Below are positions 52,978 to 61,456 of a stretch of 64,000 bases of DNA, piece by piece. Origin of the DNA: Anaerolineaceae bacterium UBA6105. GTDB lineage: Bacteria > Chloroflexota > Anaerolineae > Anaerolineales > Anaerolineaceae. The position numbers were made by a program, and so were the translations under genes. Every line of letters starts with the position of its first letter. The stretch's first letter is position 1. A model generated the notes under the pieces. The model saw nothing but the letters and a program-made list of their open reading frames with translations, did not search any database and had not been told where the DNA came from. Location of the stretch: the NCBI GenBank assembly GCA_002423495.1, contig DIWN01000044.1, forward strand, positions 19,284 through 83,283, read 5' to 3'.

Positions 52978-53395
52978 CCGGACGAATGCCTTTATAGACC
53001 CGTGTGGTGCCGATTGTGCGCAGAATGGTATCAGCAGGTTTTCCAATTCTTTCAGCTAACTCGATAGCGTTCAGAGGTTGATTATCGTTGATAATAAAAA
53101 CCTTGAAAACGGAATCCACCAGGGGGGCATTCGGAGAAATAAAACCTTCCTGTTTGGCACAATGCTCTACCAAGATATGAATAAGACCATCGCCACGCGT
53201 CACTTCACCAGTTTCGGGATTGATCAGATCCATCTCCTGGGCATCTGTGACCTGAGCAAAGAGCTCCTGGTGCTCCGGGCACAAAAACGAAACCAAAGAG
53301 TTGCGCCAGTTTCGATCCTGTAACTTCCACCATTCAAGGTCCACCCGGAATTTCGTAGTAAGGCCAGGTTTTATGAGACTAGATTTGCTCAGCAT
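52973..53395 (-). CDS. conserved-looking hypothetical protein
   Basis: 140 aa, soluble. It contains FLCPEHQELF with a CPEH pair and, in the C-terminal third, a helix-turn-helix-like stretch (NAIELAERIGKPADTILRTI). I do not recognise the family. It starts five bases after the stop of the larger upstream gene, with AAGGAA overlapping that stop. The two are probably one unit. Confidence 0.65.
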   Translation of the reverse strand: MLSKSSLIKPGLTTKFRVDLEWWKLQDRNWRNSLVSFLCPEHQELFAQVTDAQEMDLINPETGEVTRGDGLIHILVEHCAKQEGFISPNAPLVDSVFKVFIINDNQPLNAIELAERIGKPADTILRTIGTTRVYKGIRPV

Positions 53396-53400
53396 CCAGA

Positions 53401-54996
53401 TTATTCCTTTCCTTGATCTGCCAGGTGATAGTAATGATCACCAACGTGAACGATTTCGGGATTGGTCGAAAGAGCTTCGAGCAACTCCATGGGTGGTGTG
53501 CGCCTGATGACGTTGATAGCAGCATAGAGGTCAACAAAGTGAACGTGATGCTGACTATTTAGTTTTGAAAGTTCATTCATCATCCGAAAAACGTCTGATT
53601 TGAGCGGGACATTTCTCCCCACGCGATACTTCCAGATTCTGTCGACCCCTTCAGGGTCTGTGATGGCAATCGCCATTCGTTCGTTGAAGCCGGCGTAAAT
53701 TGGCTGCCGCAGAAGGGCAAAGACCAAACCGCCATCCGCACCAACCAGAACGGTTTTGATCCATTCTTTGTTGGAGCGCTTCTTCTCTGCTGAGATCAGC
53801 ATAGTGCCCGGGTGCTTGGTTGTGCTGATTTCAATATTGCTGCCGGGTATGAGGTTTTGTCCGTCAAACCATTCTCTCAATCCAACGACATAGTTGTGAG
53901 ATCTGACCAGCCAGGCCGAAATTGTCTGCTCGGATTGTTGGTCAATGAAACTGATCTTGACATTTTCGGACTCAAGCGCTGATGGTAAAACGCGGTTGGT
54001 ATTTGGTGTCACGGGAATACTGCCACTGCGCCAGTGAGGATAAGTGAGGGTGAACATGACCGAGTCAACGCGATCAACCTCATCAATTTCATCGTTTGTG
54101 AAAGACAATTCGTCGTCAAGGTCGTAGAGCAGCTTGAAAGATTCCTCATCAAGCTCATCCGCAAGGGGCACAATAGCACTTGAGCGGATGTAAATAGGCG
54201 GCTCAAGGACCGATTCGGGCTCAAGGCGCTTCAAGAACCAGGCAATTTCACCTGTCGTCCCAACTTCATCAAACCTGGGGTCTTCTTGCAGGGCGTAATT
54301 CAAAGAGAATTCGAGCAGTTTTTGAGTTTGTGGTTCCGGGGTGAGCTCGAGCTCTTTCATTAATGGTTCAATTCCCAGGGGTCCACCTTCGTGCGCGTCA
54401 AGAATGGCTTCAGCCAGGTTGAGATGTCCTTTGCTGATGTTGATCAACAAGGAGCTTGGGAACCAGGTGTCTCCGATGCGAACCAGTTCCGATTGCTTTT
54501 CTAGCGCTTTCCGGAGCTTGGTTCTTAGAGCAGGGGCAAAGAGGTTTTGGATCTCGCGCGGATCTTCAGGAACATCATCCTGGTTTTTGTAAACCTTGGT
54601 ATTCAAAGCGTGCTCAGGCAGATCGGTAGCAAAAAACTGACGCTTGCCGTCTTCAAATTCCACTTCGGTTACAGTAAATTCACCGATTGCGATGTTTTCG
54701 CCAGGGCGACTGGAGACGACGGTGCCCTGCGTCCAGTCAAATTCAGGAAAACGAACTTTTGCACCAATCTCGTAGGCATTGGAAGGGAGATAAATCTCGC
54801 CAATAGCCTCGAGTTTTGATTTTCTCTCTGCTTCCCGTTCCTTCAAGCGATGGTCAATTAATACCTGAAGAAGTCCATCGACATTCAATGGTTCTTCTTT
54901 TTCAAACAAGTGGTTTGCCAAGATTTGAAGATCTGTAGTTGTGATCTCAAGATTTGCCCAGTACGTCTTCCAGGCGATATAATTACCTGAACCCAT
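53401..54996 (-). CDS. large hypothetical protein, partner of the 140 aa gene
   Basis: 531 aa, acidic, soluble. N-terminal helices (LNVDGLLQVLIDHRLKERE) precede a small beta domain (GAKVRFPEFDWTQGTVVSS). Next come LVRIGDTWFPSSLLI and a helical centre; the C-terminal half is mixed. No catalytic motif is seen. The repeated VRIGD.W / VHVGDHYYHL phrases suggest duplicated small domains. GAGGAATTT sets the ATG at 54996; an ATG at 55035 in frame has no ribosome-binding site. Unrecognised; may be restricted to this lineage. Confidence 0.7.
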   Translation of the reverse strand: MGSGNYIAWKTYWANLEITTTDLQILANHLFEKEEPLNVDGLLQVLIDHRLKEREAERKSKLEAIGEIYLPSNAYEIGAKVRFPEFDWTQGTVVSSRPGENIAIGEFTVTEVEFEDGKRQFFATDLPEHALNTKVYKNQDDVPEDPREIQNLFAPALRTKLRKALEKQSELVRIGDTWFPSSLLINISKGHLNLAEAILDAHEGGPLGIEPLMKELELTPEPQTQKLLEFSLNYALQEDPRFDEVGTTGEIAWFLKRLEPESVLEPPIYIRSSAIVPLADELDEESFKLLYDLDDELSFTNDEIDEVDRVDSVMFTLTYPHWRSGSIPVTPNTNRVLPSALESENVKISFIDQQSEQTISAWLVRSHNYVVGLREWFDGQNLIPGSNIEISTTKHPGTMLISAEKKRSNKEWIKTVLVGADGGLVFALLRQPIYAGFNERMAIAITDPEGVDRIWKYRVGRNVPLKSDVFRMMNELSKLNSQHHVHFVDLYAAINVIRRTPPMELLEALSTNPEIVHVGDHYYHLADQGKE

Positions 54997-55072
54997 AAAT
55001 TCCTCTTCTATCGTGATTGTGGGTAAATTATACATGAAAATTTTTACGACTACGATAGTGTTTCGAGGATAA

Positions 55073-55981
55073 ATGAAGCGATTAGCATATCAGGGATGGC
55101 AGAATTGTTACCAAATTGAATCTGGTGATTGCAGGATGATCGCCTCAGCAGATATTGGTCCGCGGATTGTGCATCTTAGTCGGGGTAATGGCGGGAACCT
55201 GCTGAAGTTGTTTGAAAGCCAAATTGGCAAGACCGGGGGGAATGATTGGCGTCTGTATGGCGGTCATCGCGTTTGGCACGCACCCGAAGATCCTGTGAAA
55301 TCCTATATTCCCGACAATGACGCTGTAGATGTAGATATATTATCGGAAGATGCACTCTGTTTGAAGGTGTTGCTGATACCTGAGGTCGAAAAATCGATAA
55401 CAATGCGCGTAGCCACTAATGGGGAAGGGTTTGAAATAGTGAACCGGATCCGGAATGTGGGCGATGAGGCTGTCAAAACGGCTTCATGGGGAATTACGAC
55501 ATTCGCACCTGGCGGGGTGGGATACATGCCGATCTTCAAGGCTTCTTCTAGATCCGAAGCCTTGTGTGCAAGTTTCCAAATTAATCTGTGGGACTATACG
55601 AATTTTTCAGACCCTGCGTTTGTCTGGCGCGAGGATTGGATCGAATTTCACCAGGAACGCGCTCTTTCGAAACAAAAAGTGGGGACTTTTGCTGTCAATC
55701 CCTGGCTGGCGTATCGATTAGGTGATTCGGTCGTACTAAAGACATTCAATTTTGGGGAACAAGATCTGGCTGCCAGCGAGTTTCCTGATATGGGGAGCAA
55801 TGTTGAGGTCTACTTCGATGAGGACATGTTTGAAATGGAAGGTTTGAGCCCATGGAAGCACCTTAATCCTGGAGAATCCGTTTCACATACTGAGCGACTT
55901 CAGGTTTTTGCTATTGACTCTGAATGGAGTCACGAAAAAGTGATCGAGTTGGTAAAAAACTCAATCACTTCTGATTGGTGA
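55073..55981 (+). CDS. galactose-mutarotase-like (DUF4380-type) protein
   Basis: 302 aa, beta-rich. GGHRVWHAPEDP near residue 63, SWGITTFAPGG near 142 and PWKHLNPGES near 260 resemble the DUF4380/aldose-1-epimerase superfamily. It probably binds a sugar; activity is unproven. GAGGATAA precedes the ATG at 55073. It converges on the ftsZ-linked genes. Confidence 0.7.
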   Translation: MKRLAYQGWQNCYQIESGDCRMIASADIGPRIVHLSRGNGGNLLKLFESQIGKTGGNDWRLYGGHRVWHAPEDPVKSYIPDNDAVDVDILSEDALCLKVLLIPEVEKSITMRVATNGEGFEIVNRIRNVGDEAVKTASWGITTFAPGGVGYMPIFKASSRSEALCASFQINLWDYTNFSDPAFVWREDWIEFHQERALSKQKVGTFAVNPWLAYRLGDSVVLKTFNFGEQDLAASEFPDMGSNVEVYFDEDMFEMEGLSPWKHLNPGESVSHTERLQVFAIDSEWSHEKVIELVKNSITSDW

Positions 55982-55988
55982 TAAACAA

Positions 55989-56357
55989 CTACAAGATAAA
56001 GGAAATCAGAATTCCAATCATCAACCCCATTGCAGAGATTGAAAAGAGCATCAATGCCTGCGATTTTCGAAAATCCATCTGCCCAATCCGATTAGCGAGC
56101 GTATCTCCCAGGCTCAACTCTGGCGCTCTTGGTGTTGTACCCACTGGCACCGTTGGTTGAAAGCTTAACTCCTCAGTATAAGAAGCATTCAGCATGATGG
56201 CTTCTACCGGTTCCGGCAACTTTGCCCTTTGGACCCGCTGCGTATCAAAGGATAATTTGATGTCCTGATAGCCAACAGCGGTTGTTTTGGCGGCTTTATT
56301 GCCTCTGGGAGCTTTTAGGAGAAGCGGAGTGTTTGGGGATGAGATTGAGCGTTCCAT
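55989..56357 (-). CDS. tail-anchored protein downstream of ftsZ
   Basis: 122 aa. Residues 1-95 are soluble and low in recognisable structure. A single membrane helix lies at the extreme C-terminus (about 103-122, ALMLFSISAMGLMIGILISF). GAGAGGATGAA sets the ATG at 56357, one base after the stop of the 73 aa gene. No family recognised. It is in an apparent operon with ftsZ, which makes a membrane or division role worth testing. Confidence 0.7.
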   Translation of the reverse strand: MERSISSPNTPLLLKAPRGNKAAKTTAVGYQDIKLSFDTQRVQRAKLPEPVEAIMLNASYTEELSFQPTVPVGTTPRAPELSLGDTLANRIGQMDFRKSQALMLFSISAMGLMIGILISFIL

Positions 56358-56358
56358 T

Positions 56359-56580
56359 TCATCCTCTCGAAACAGACATTTTGCTGACGTTTCCTTCTTC
56401 GTCAGCAACCACCCGCACTTGTTGCTGGATAGACTTGCCTCCAGGTAATTCGTCAGCAAAGGAATAAACAAGCAAGTAACGGCCTGGGGACTGCTCCGTG
56501 ACTTTCGGACGCTTTCCGCTCAGTTTTGGATACTTCTTGATCACCTTTTCTGACACTTTATGTAATGCGCTTGCGTTCAT
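56359..56580 (-). CDS. 73 aa protein between ftsZ and the tail-anchored gene
   Basis: Small basic protein, MNASALHKVSEKVIKKYP at the N-terminus. It then has a likely beta-sheet part (YLLVYSFADELPGG, VRVVADEEGNVSKMSVSR). The ATG at 56580 is seven bases after the ftsZ stop. A longer frame to 56778 overlaps ftsZ and is unlikely. Unrecognised. Confidence 0.65.
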   Translation of the reverse strand: MNASALHKVSEKVIKKYPKLSGKRPKVTEQSPGRYLLVYSFADELPGGKSIQQQVRVVADEEGNVSKMSVSRG

Positions 56581-56587
56581 GATTGAC

Positions 56588-57772
56588 CTATTTGTAATTC
56601 TGCCTTCTGCGTAAAAAGGCTGGCACTGACAAATTGTCAGTTGTATTGGGTTGATTTCCATAGCTCGATAAGCCAATCTCATTGAAATTTTCCTGCGCAG
56701 AGCTGTCATTTTCCTGGTTCGTCGAATCTTTGAAGGAATCCTTTGGATACGACTGGTCAGTTTCTTTATCAAAGACACTTGTGAGCGATTGCTCAGGTTT
56801 TACACCGATGCCAGTGACAATCAAAATCAGCTGAACACGATCTTCCATGCGGGGATCCGAAATAATGCCAGGAATAATGTCGGCGTGAGAGCCTGTGGCT
56901 TGCTGGAGTGTGTGGAGCGCTTCTGTGACATCTTTGAAAGACATATCGTTGCTGCCAGTGAAGTTGGCGATCATCCCGGTTGCGCTATAGAGGTCAATAT
57001 CATCCAGGAGGGGGTGATGAAGCGCTTTTTCGATGGCTTGCTGCACTCTATTGGGACCACTGCCAGTGCCGATTGCCATCAGAGCACCACCACCGCGGGT
57101 CATGACATTCTTAATGTGTGAGAAGTCAACGTTGATCAATCCGGTTTCAGTGATCAACTCAGAAATACCCTGGACCCCCTGGCGGAGGACATCATCGGCA
57201 AGTGTGAAAGCCATTTCCAATGGAAGGTCGCGCGGAGCGATCTCGATCAACTTATCGTTGGGAATGACAATCAGAGTATCGGTGTACTCACTTAATTTGG
57301 CAAGACCTTCTTCCGCGTTGCGCTGTCGGCGTCCGAGTTCGAAGGAGAAAGGCCTGGTAACAATGGCGATTGTAACTGCGCCAGAGGCTTTGGCTACCTT
57401 GGCGGCTATCGGGATGGCACCGGTACCGGTTCCACCGCCCATGCCGGCGGTCAGGAAGACCATATCTGCGCCATGGAGCAAGCTCGCTAATTCCTTGGTG
57501 CTCTCTTCAGCCGCATTTTCCCCCACAACCGGCAGCCCACCAGCCCCCAAACCGCGGGTGGATTTCGGCCCGAGTTGAATTTTGTTGGGAGCCAGATTGT
57601 GTGCCAGGGATTGCGCATCGGTGTTAGCGGCGATGAAGGTTACCCCTTGCATGCCGCTTTCAATCATACGATTGACCGCGTTCGAACCACCACCGCCCAA
57701 ACCGAGGACAACAATTTTGGGTAATGCAGTGTTGAGCGGGACGTGACTGGTATAAGTGGAATAATTGTTCAT
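56588..57772 (-). CDS. ftsZ: cell division protein FtsZ
   Basis: 394 aa tubulin homologue. The GTP-binding signature GGGTGTG is at 112-118, with GLGGGGSNAVNRMIE near 24 and the T7-loop NVDFSHIKNVM. A disordered linker ends in the conserved C-terminal peptide LSVPAFLRRR. It forms the Z-ring. No ftsA, ftsQ or mur genes adjoin it, so it is not in a dcw cluster. Two small unknown genes follow at seven bases and one base. Confidence 0.96.
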   Translation of the reverse strand: MNNYSTYTSHVPLNTALPKIVVLGLGGGGSNAVNRMIESGMQGVTFIAANTDAQSLAHNLAPNKIQLGPKSTRGLGAGGLPVVGENAAEESTKELASLLHGADMVFLTAGMGGGTGTGAIPIAAKVAKASGAVTIAIVTRPFSFELGRRQRNAEEGLAKLSEYTDTLIVIPNDKLIEIAPRDLPLEMAFTLADDVLRQGVQGISELITETGLINVDFSHIKNVMTRGGGALMAIGTGSGPNRVQQAIEKALHHPLLDDIDLYSATGMIANFTGSNDMSFKDVTEALHTLQQATGSHADIIPGIISDPRMEDRVQLILIVTGIGVKPEQSLTSVFDKETDQSYPKDSFKDSTNQENDSSAQENFNEIGLSSYGNQPNTTDNLSVPAFLRRRQNYK

Positions 57773-57786
57773 GTTGTTCTCCTCAT

Positions 57787-59070
57787 TCAGACAGTGATGC
57801 CGATGCTGTTGATCAGCTGTTCTTCAACCATGCAGCCAGCTTCGCGTAATAGTTGGATGTCGTGTTCGGAAAATGCCGCATTCTCGTTCCAAACAGTGAC
57901 TTTGCGGGCATTTGTCGCTTCGATGACAGAAAAACCAATCGTGGGGCGGGCATCCCTAATTATGGGTCGAATACGATCAAGTGTATTTTCGGGAATGCCC
58001 CAATCGTAGGAAGGCAGCAAAAGATAATGGTCTATCGGGTAGATCCATTCAGCAAGTCGGCTAGAGACTGCGTATTCCTGCTTTTGTTTGGTGCTTTGTT
58101 CTATCTTTTGCTTATAAGCGGGGATGCCTGCCTCTTTTGGTTTACCATTGGCGTCAAAGTAAGAGGTTTTACCATTGGGATCACTCTCTGCAGCGCTCAG
58201 AAGCCAGAAACAACACCCTAAAACGTTGTCTGGCAGGGTGTTGGTGTTTCGAGATTCTCCTGAAAGAGCCAACGCGACATCGACCATTTGCTCGAAGCTA
58301 TTATCGGCATCCAGCTTATTTCCGGCAATGCGAGCCATACCGTAGTAGAAGAGGAAGAACTTGGGAGTGATGTTGAGGACTTCGCTAACCAGGTCCGCAT
58401 ACCAATGCCAGGTATTGAAGCCGATATGATCTTCTTCCCCCAGGTCCACCTTACTGTAAGGTCGTGGTGACTTCCAACGCGACTGACCACCCGCACCCCA
58501 ATCGAGGGGGTGGTCGAAGGTCTGTGAGCTGACTGCCATGTGGAAATTTACACTGAAGTCAAAGGAGCGCCGTTGTTGGACCAGTTGGAGAACTTTTTTG
58601 AGGAACGAGAGATCCCAATAGTCACCTCCGGGTTCCAAAGGAGGAAACACCGGGATGAGGCCGTTTTGTTCAGCCAGGCGCACAAAAGGTAAATAACGGT
58701 CAAGAAAACGTTCCACCAGGTCGCCCTGTGACCAGCTTCCATTCGTCCAGGCACTTTTGGCATTGGGGCGGTCAAAAAAAATGACATGTTTAACTCCCCA
58801 GTTAGCGTAAGAGGAAAGAAGAACGCGCAAATCTTCCGGACGAACATCACTGTTTACCTGAAAATCGAAGTGCAGAATTGGTTGGATGCCTGCCTGGATC
58901 AGACCAGTAATGAATTCTTCTGGAATGGCAGCCGCTGTGGGTGCCTTGAGAACCAGCCAGGACGCTTGAAGAGAAGCGAGTTCGGGGACCCAAAGTTCGA
59001 GATCTCTCGCCTGATAGTGGTCATAATCTTGAAAGTAATGAAAGCCAAGTCGTTTTTCCATGTCGTCCAT
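57787..59070 (-). CDS. hypothetical TIM-barrel-like protein upstream of ftsZ
   Basis: 427 aa, no signal peptide. Alternating strand and helix phrases (WLVLKAPTAAAIPEEF, PILHFDFQVN, HVIFFDRPNAKSAW, IPVFPPLEPGGDYW, FFLFYYGMARI) suggest a sugar-active TIM barrel, but I find no family signature. Its stop lies 15 bases before ftsZ, so they may be cotranscribed. The start may be at 59070 or the ATG three codons later. Confidence 0.7.
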   Translation of the reverse strand: MDDMEKRLGFHYFQDYDHYQARDLELWVPELASLQASWLVLKAPTAAAIPEEFITGLIQAGIQPILHFDFQVNSDVRPEDLRVLLSSYANWGVKHVIFFDRPNAKSAWTNGSWSQGDLVERFLDRYLPFVRLAEQNGLIPVFPPLEPGGDYWDLSFLKKVLQLVQQRRSFDFSVNFHMAVSSQTFDHPLDWGAGGQSRWKSPRPYSKVDLGEEDHIGFNTWHWYADLVSEVLNITPKFFLFYYGMARIAGNKLDADNSFEQMVDVALALSGESRNTNTLPDNVLGCCFWLLSAAESDPNGKTSYFDANGKPKEAGIPAYKQKIEQSTKQKQEYAVSSRLAEWIYPIDHYLLLPSYDWGIPENTLDRIRPIIRDARPTIGFSVIEATNARKVTVWNENAAFSEHDIQLLREAGCMVEEQLINSIGITV

Positions 59071-59127
59071 CCAGTTAATAAATTGCCTTACCTTTTATGT
59101 GCAAGTAATATGCCAAATGAGAATATC

Positions 59128-59136
59128 TGCTATAAT
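59128..59136 (+). promoter_or_regulatory. extended -10 of the SDR gene
   Basis: TGCTATAAT is a full TGn extended -10. It ends six bases before the ATG at 59143 with only GCCGCC between, so a leaderless message is likely. Confidence 0.6.
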
Positions 59137-59142
59137 GCCGCC

Positions 59143-60045
59143 ATGATTTTGGTTACTGGTGGAACTGGTTTTATTGGCGGACATTTAATCCGTCATCTGG
59201 ATGCACTTGGAAAGCCTTACCGCTTGTTTTTGCAGCCTGGAATTGATCAGACCAATCTTCCCCGGCAGGCTGATATGCAAGTCGCACTCAGCTCTTTGGC
59301 TGACGCGCGTGGTGTGAGATCGGCGCTTCAGGGGGTGGATGTGATTTACCATCTTGTTGGGGTTGAGCGGGCGGGTGTTAAAGCTGATTTGATGGAAACC
59401 GAGGTAAGTCATCTCGATCGTTTGACGAGTCTTGCAGTTCAAGCAGGTGTCAAACGATTTTTCTACCTGAGTCATTTAGGGGCAGACAGATCCTCGGCCT
59501 ATGGGTTGATGAAAGCTAAAGGAATCGCGGAAAGCATCATCCGAAAATCTGGGTTGAATTACACGATCATCCGCAGCTCAATGGTTTACGGTGAGGGAGA
59601 CAACTTCACGATCAACCTGGCAAGGCTGATTAAAGGTTCACCTGGACTCGTCTTGGTGCCTGGTGATGGCAGCACCTTAGTTCAACCTCTGTGGGTGGAG
59701 GATTTGGTTACCAGCCTGATTTGGGCGCTGGACATGCCGGCTACTGAGAATGCAATCATCGAGGTGGGTGGATCGGAACACTTGTCCTTCGTGGAGGTAT
59801 TGAAGATGATTGGAGCGCAACTGAAAAAGAAACGGCGTTATGTTGAATTCAGCCCGGTTCAGTTGAGCTTTTTGACCCAGTTTCTTGAAAACCGGATCAA
59901 GGGTTTTCCGACGACGGTTTTTTGGATGGATTACCTGGCTGAGAATCGCACTTGTGATCTGGATAGTATGCCGCGTAACTTTGGCATCAATCCAGCCCGA
60001 TTGAAACATAAAATTGACTATTTAAATACTGCTCTGAGGAGATAA
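59143..60045 (+). CDS. atypical SDR / NAD(P)-binding epimerase-like protein
   Basis: 300 aa. The N-terminal TGGTGFIGGHLIRHL is the Rossmann nucleotide-binding motif of extended/atypical SDRs (NDUFA9-like). YHLVGVERAG and YGLMKAKGIAESIIRKSG follow; the Tyr-x3-Lys is YGLMK. The substrate could be a nucleotide sugar or quinone-linked partner. Longer in-frame starts upstream overlap the divergent gene and are unlikely. It leads into the GH57 gene, five bases downstream. Confidence 0.82.
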   Translation: MILVTGGTGFIGGHLIRHLDALGKPYRLFLQPGIDQTNLPRQADMQVALSSLADARGVRSALQGVDVIYHLVGVERAGVKADLMETEVSHLDRLTSLAVQAGVKRFFYLSHLGADRSSAYGLMKAKGIAESIIRKSGLNYTIIRSSMVYGEGDNFTINLARLIKGSPGLVLVPGDGSTLVQPLWVEDLVTSLIWALDMPATENAIIEVGGSEHLSFVEVLKMIGAQLKKKRRYVEFSPVQLSFLTQFLENRIKGFPTTVFWMDYLAENRTCDLDSMPRNFGINPARLKHKIDYLNTALRR

Positions 60046-60049
60046 CACA

Positions 60050-61456
60050 ATGCCACTTTGCGTTCATGGACATTTTTACCAACCGCCGCGAGAAGATCCG
60101 ATTTCCAACTATATCCCGGATGAACGGGGGGCTGAGCCGTTTCACAACTGGAACGAGAAAATTCTGGCTGAATGTTATGAACCCAACGCCCGCATGGGTA
60201 ATTTTGGAAAGATCAGCTTCAACATTGGTCCAACATTGTTTGACTGGATGTGGGATTATGCTCCGGAGGTTGCAGAGAGGATTGTGGAACAGGAACGGGG
60301 GAATTTCCTGAGGTATGGAGTCGGCAACGGTATGGCGCAAGGGTATACCCACAGCATTTTGCCGCTGCTTTCTTATCGCGACAAAGTGACCAGTGTTCGC
60401 TGGGGTGTTGATGATTTTGCTTTTCGCTTTGATCATCTGCCACAGGGAATTTGGCTGCCAGAAACGGCCGCTGACATTGAAACCCTTTGTGTTTTACAGG
60501 ATTGTGGCTTGCAGTTCACCATACTGGCTCCGTGGCAAGTCAGACCCTTGGAATCCAAGCCGGGACCTTACTATGTTGAACTTCCAGACGGGCGTAAGCC
60601 TTTCATCGTTTTCCCATATCATCGTGATCTGAGCACAAAGGTGAGTTTTATTACAAAAGCCACCGAAAATGGCGATGAATTTTTATCATCTATCCGTTCT
60701 TACCAAGGCTTGGATTTGGAGAAATTTAATCTGATCGCCAGCGATGGTGAGCTTTATGGTCACCATCAGAAGTTTCGCGACCATTTTTTGCGCTATCTCC
60801 TCAATGAAGGCGGGGAAAGGCATGGCCTGGATTGGTCATGGCCAGGTTTGTGGCTGCTTGATCACCAACCAGAGGTTTATGCATTATTGAATGAGCCATC
60901 GTCCTGGTCTTGCATGCACGGTGTCAATCGCTGGTCTACGGAATGCGCGTGCACACCTGGCGCCAGATGGAAGAAACCTTTCTTTACCGCCATGAAGCAC
61001 ATTGCCTCCTGGGTGGAATCGGTTTACGAAACGCACGCCAGTGAGCTTGTAGATGATCCATGGGAACTGCGGAATCAATATATTCGCATCAAACACGGAC
61101 AGATCAAGCTCCAGGATGTTTGTCGCGAGTGCGGCGCTCCGGAGTTGGACGGGCAGAAGCTCAAAAAAATCGAAATCCTGTTGAGAGCTCAGTTTGAATG
61201 CCAGCGGATGTTTACATCCTGCGGTTGGTTCTTCGAGGAATTCCACCGCATCGAGCCACAGAACAACATTGCCTATGCGGCGAAAGCCCTCTGGCTTACC
61301 CAGCAAGCTACCGGGGAGCAAATTGATCCGAAGATTATCAGTGAATTGGCTCACGTAAGGAGCGAAAAAACAGGTCTGAGAGCAGATACTGTCCTGTCTC
61401 AGACCTTAATTCGTGCCGAAAATGAGAAAAATGGGCTAAGCAAGCAGTTCGATTAA
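60050..61456 (+). CDS. glycoside hydrolase family 57 (DUF3536-type)
   Basis: 468 aa. The N-terminus CVHGHFYQPPREDP and GIWLPETAADIETL are typical of GH57/DUF3536 proteins. ASDGELYGHH near residue 228 holds the probable nucleophile Glu. A Cys cluster (DVCRECGAPEL) is present in the C-terminal part. GH57 enzymes act on alpha-glucans. GAGGAGATAACACA sets the ATG. The stop overlaps the convergent GH13 gene by 21 bases. Confidence 0.85.
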   Translation: MPLCVHGHFYQPPREDPISNYIPDERGAEPFHNWNEKILAECYEPNARMGNFGKISFNIGPTLFDWMWDYAPEVAERIVEQERGNFLRYGVGNGMAQGYTHSILPLLSYRDKVTSVRWGVDDFAFRFDHLPQGIWLPETAADIETLCVLQDCGLQFTILAPWQVRPLESKPGPYYVELPDGRKPFIVFPYHRDLSTKVSFITKATENGDEFLSSIRSYQGLDLEKFNLIASDGELYGHHQKFRDHFLRYLLNEGGERHGLDWSWPGLWLLDHQPEVYALLNEPSSWSCMHGVNRWSTECACTPGARWKKPFFTAMKHIASWVESVYETHASELVDDPWELRNQYIRIKHGQIKLQDVCRECGAPELDGQKLKKIEILLRAQFECQRMFTSCGWFFEEFHRIEPQNNIAYAAKALWLTQQATGEQIDPKIISELAHVRSEKTGLRADTVLSQTLIRAENEKNGLSKQFD

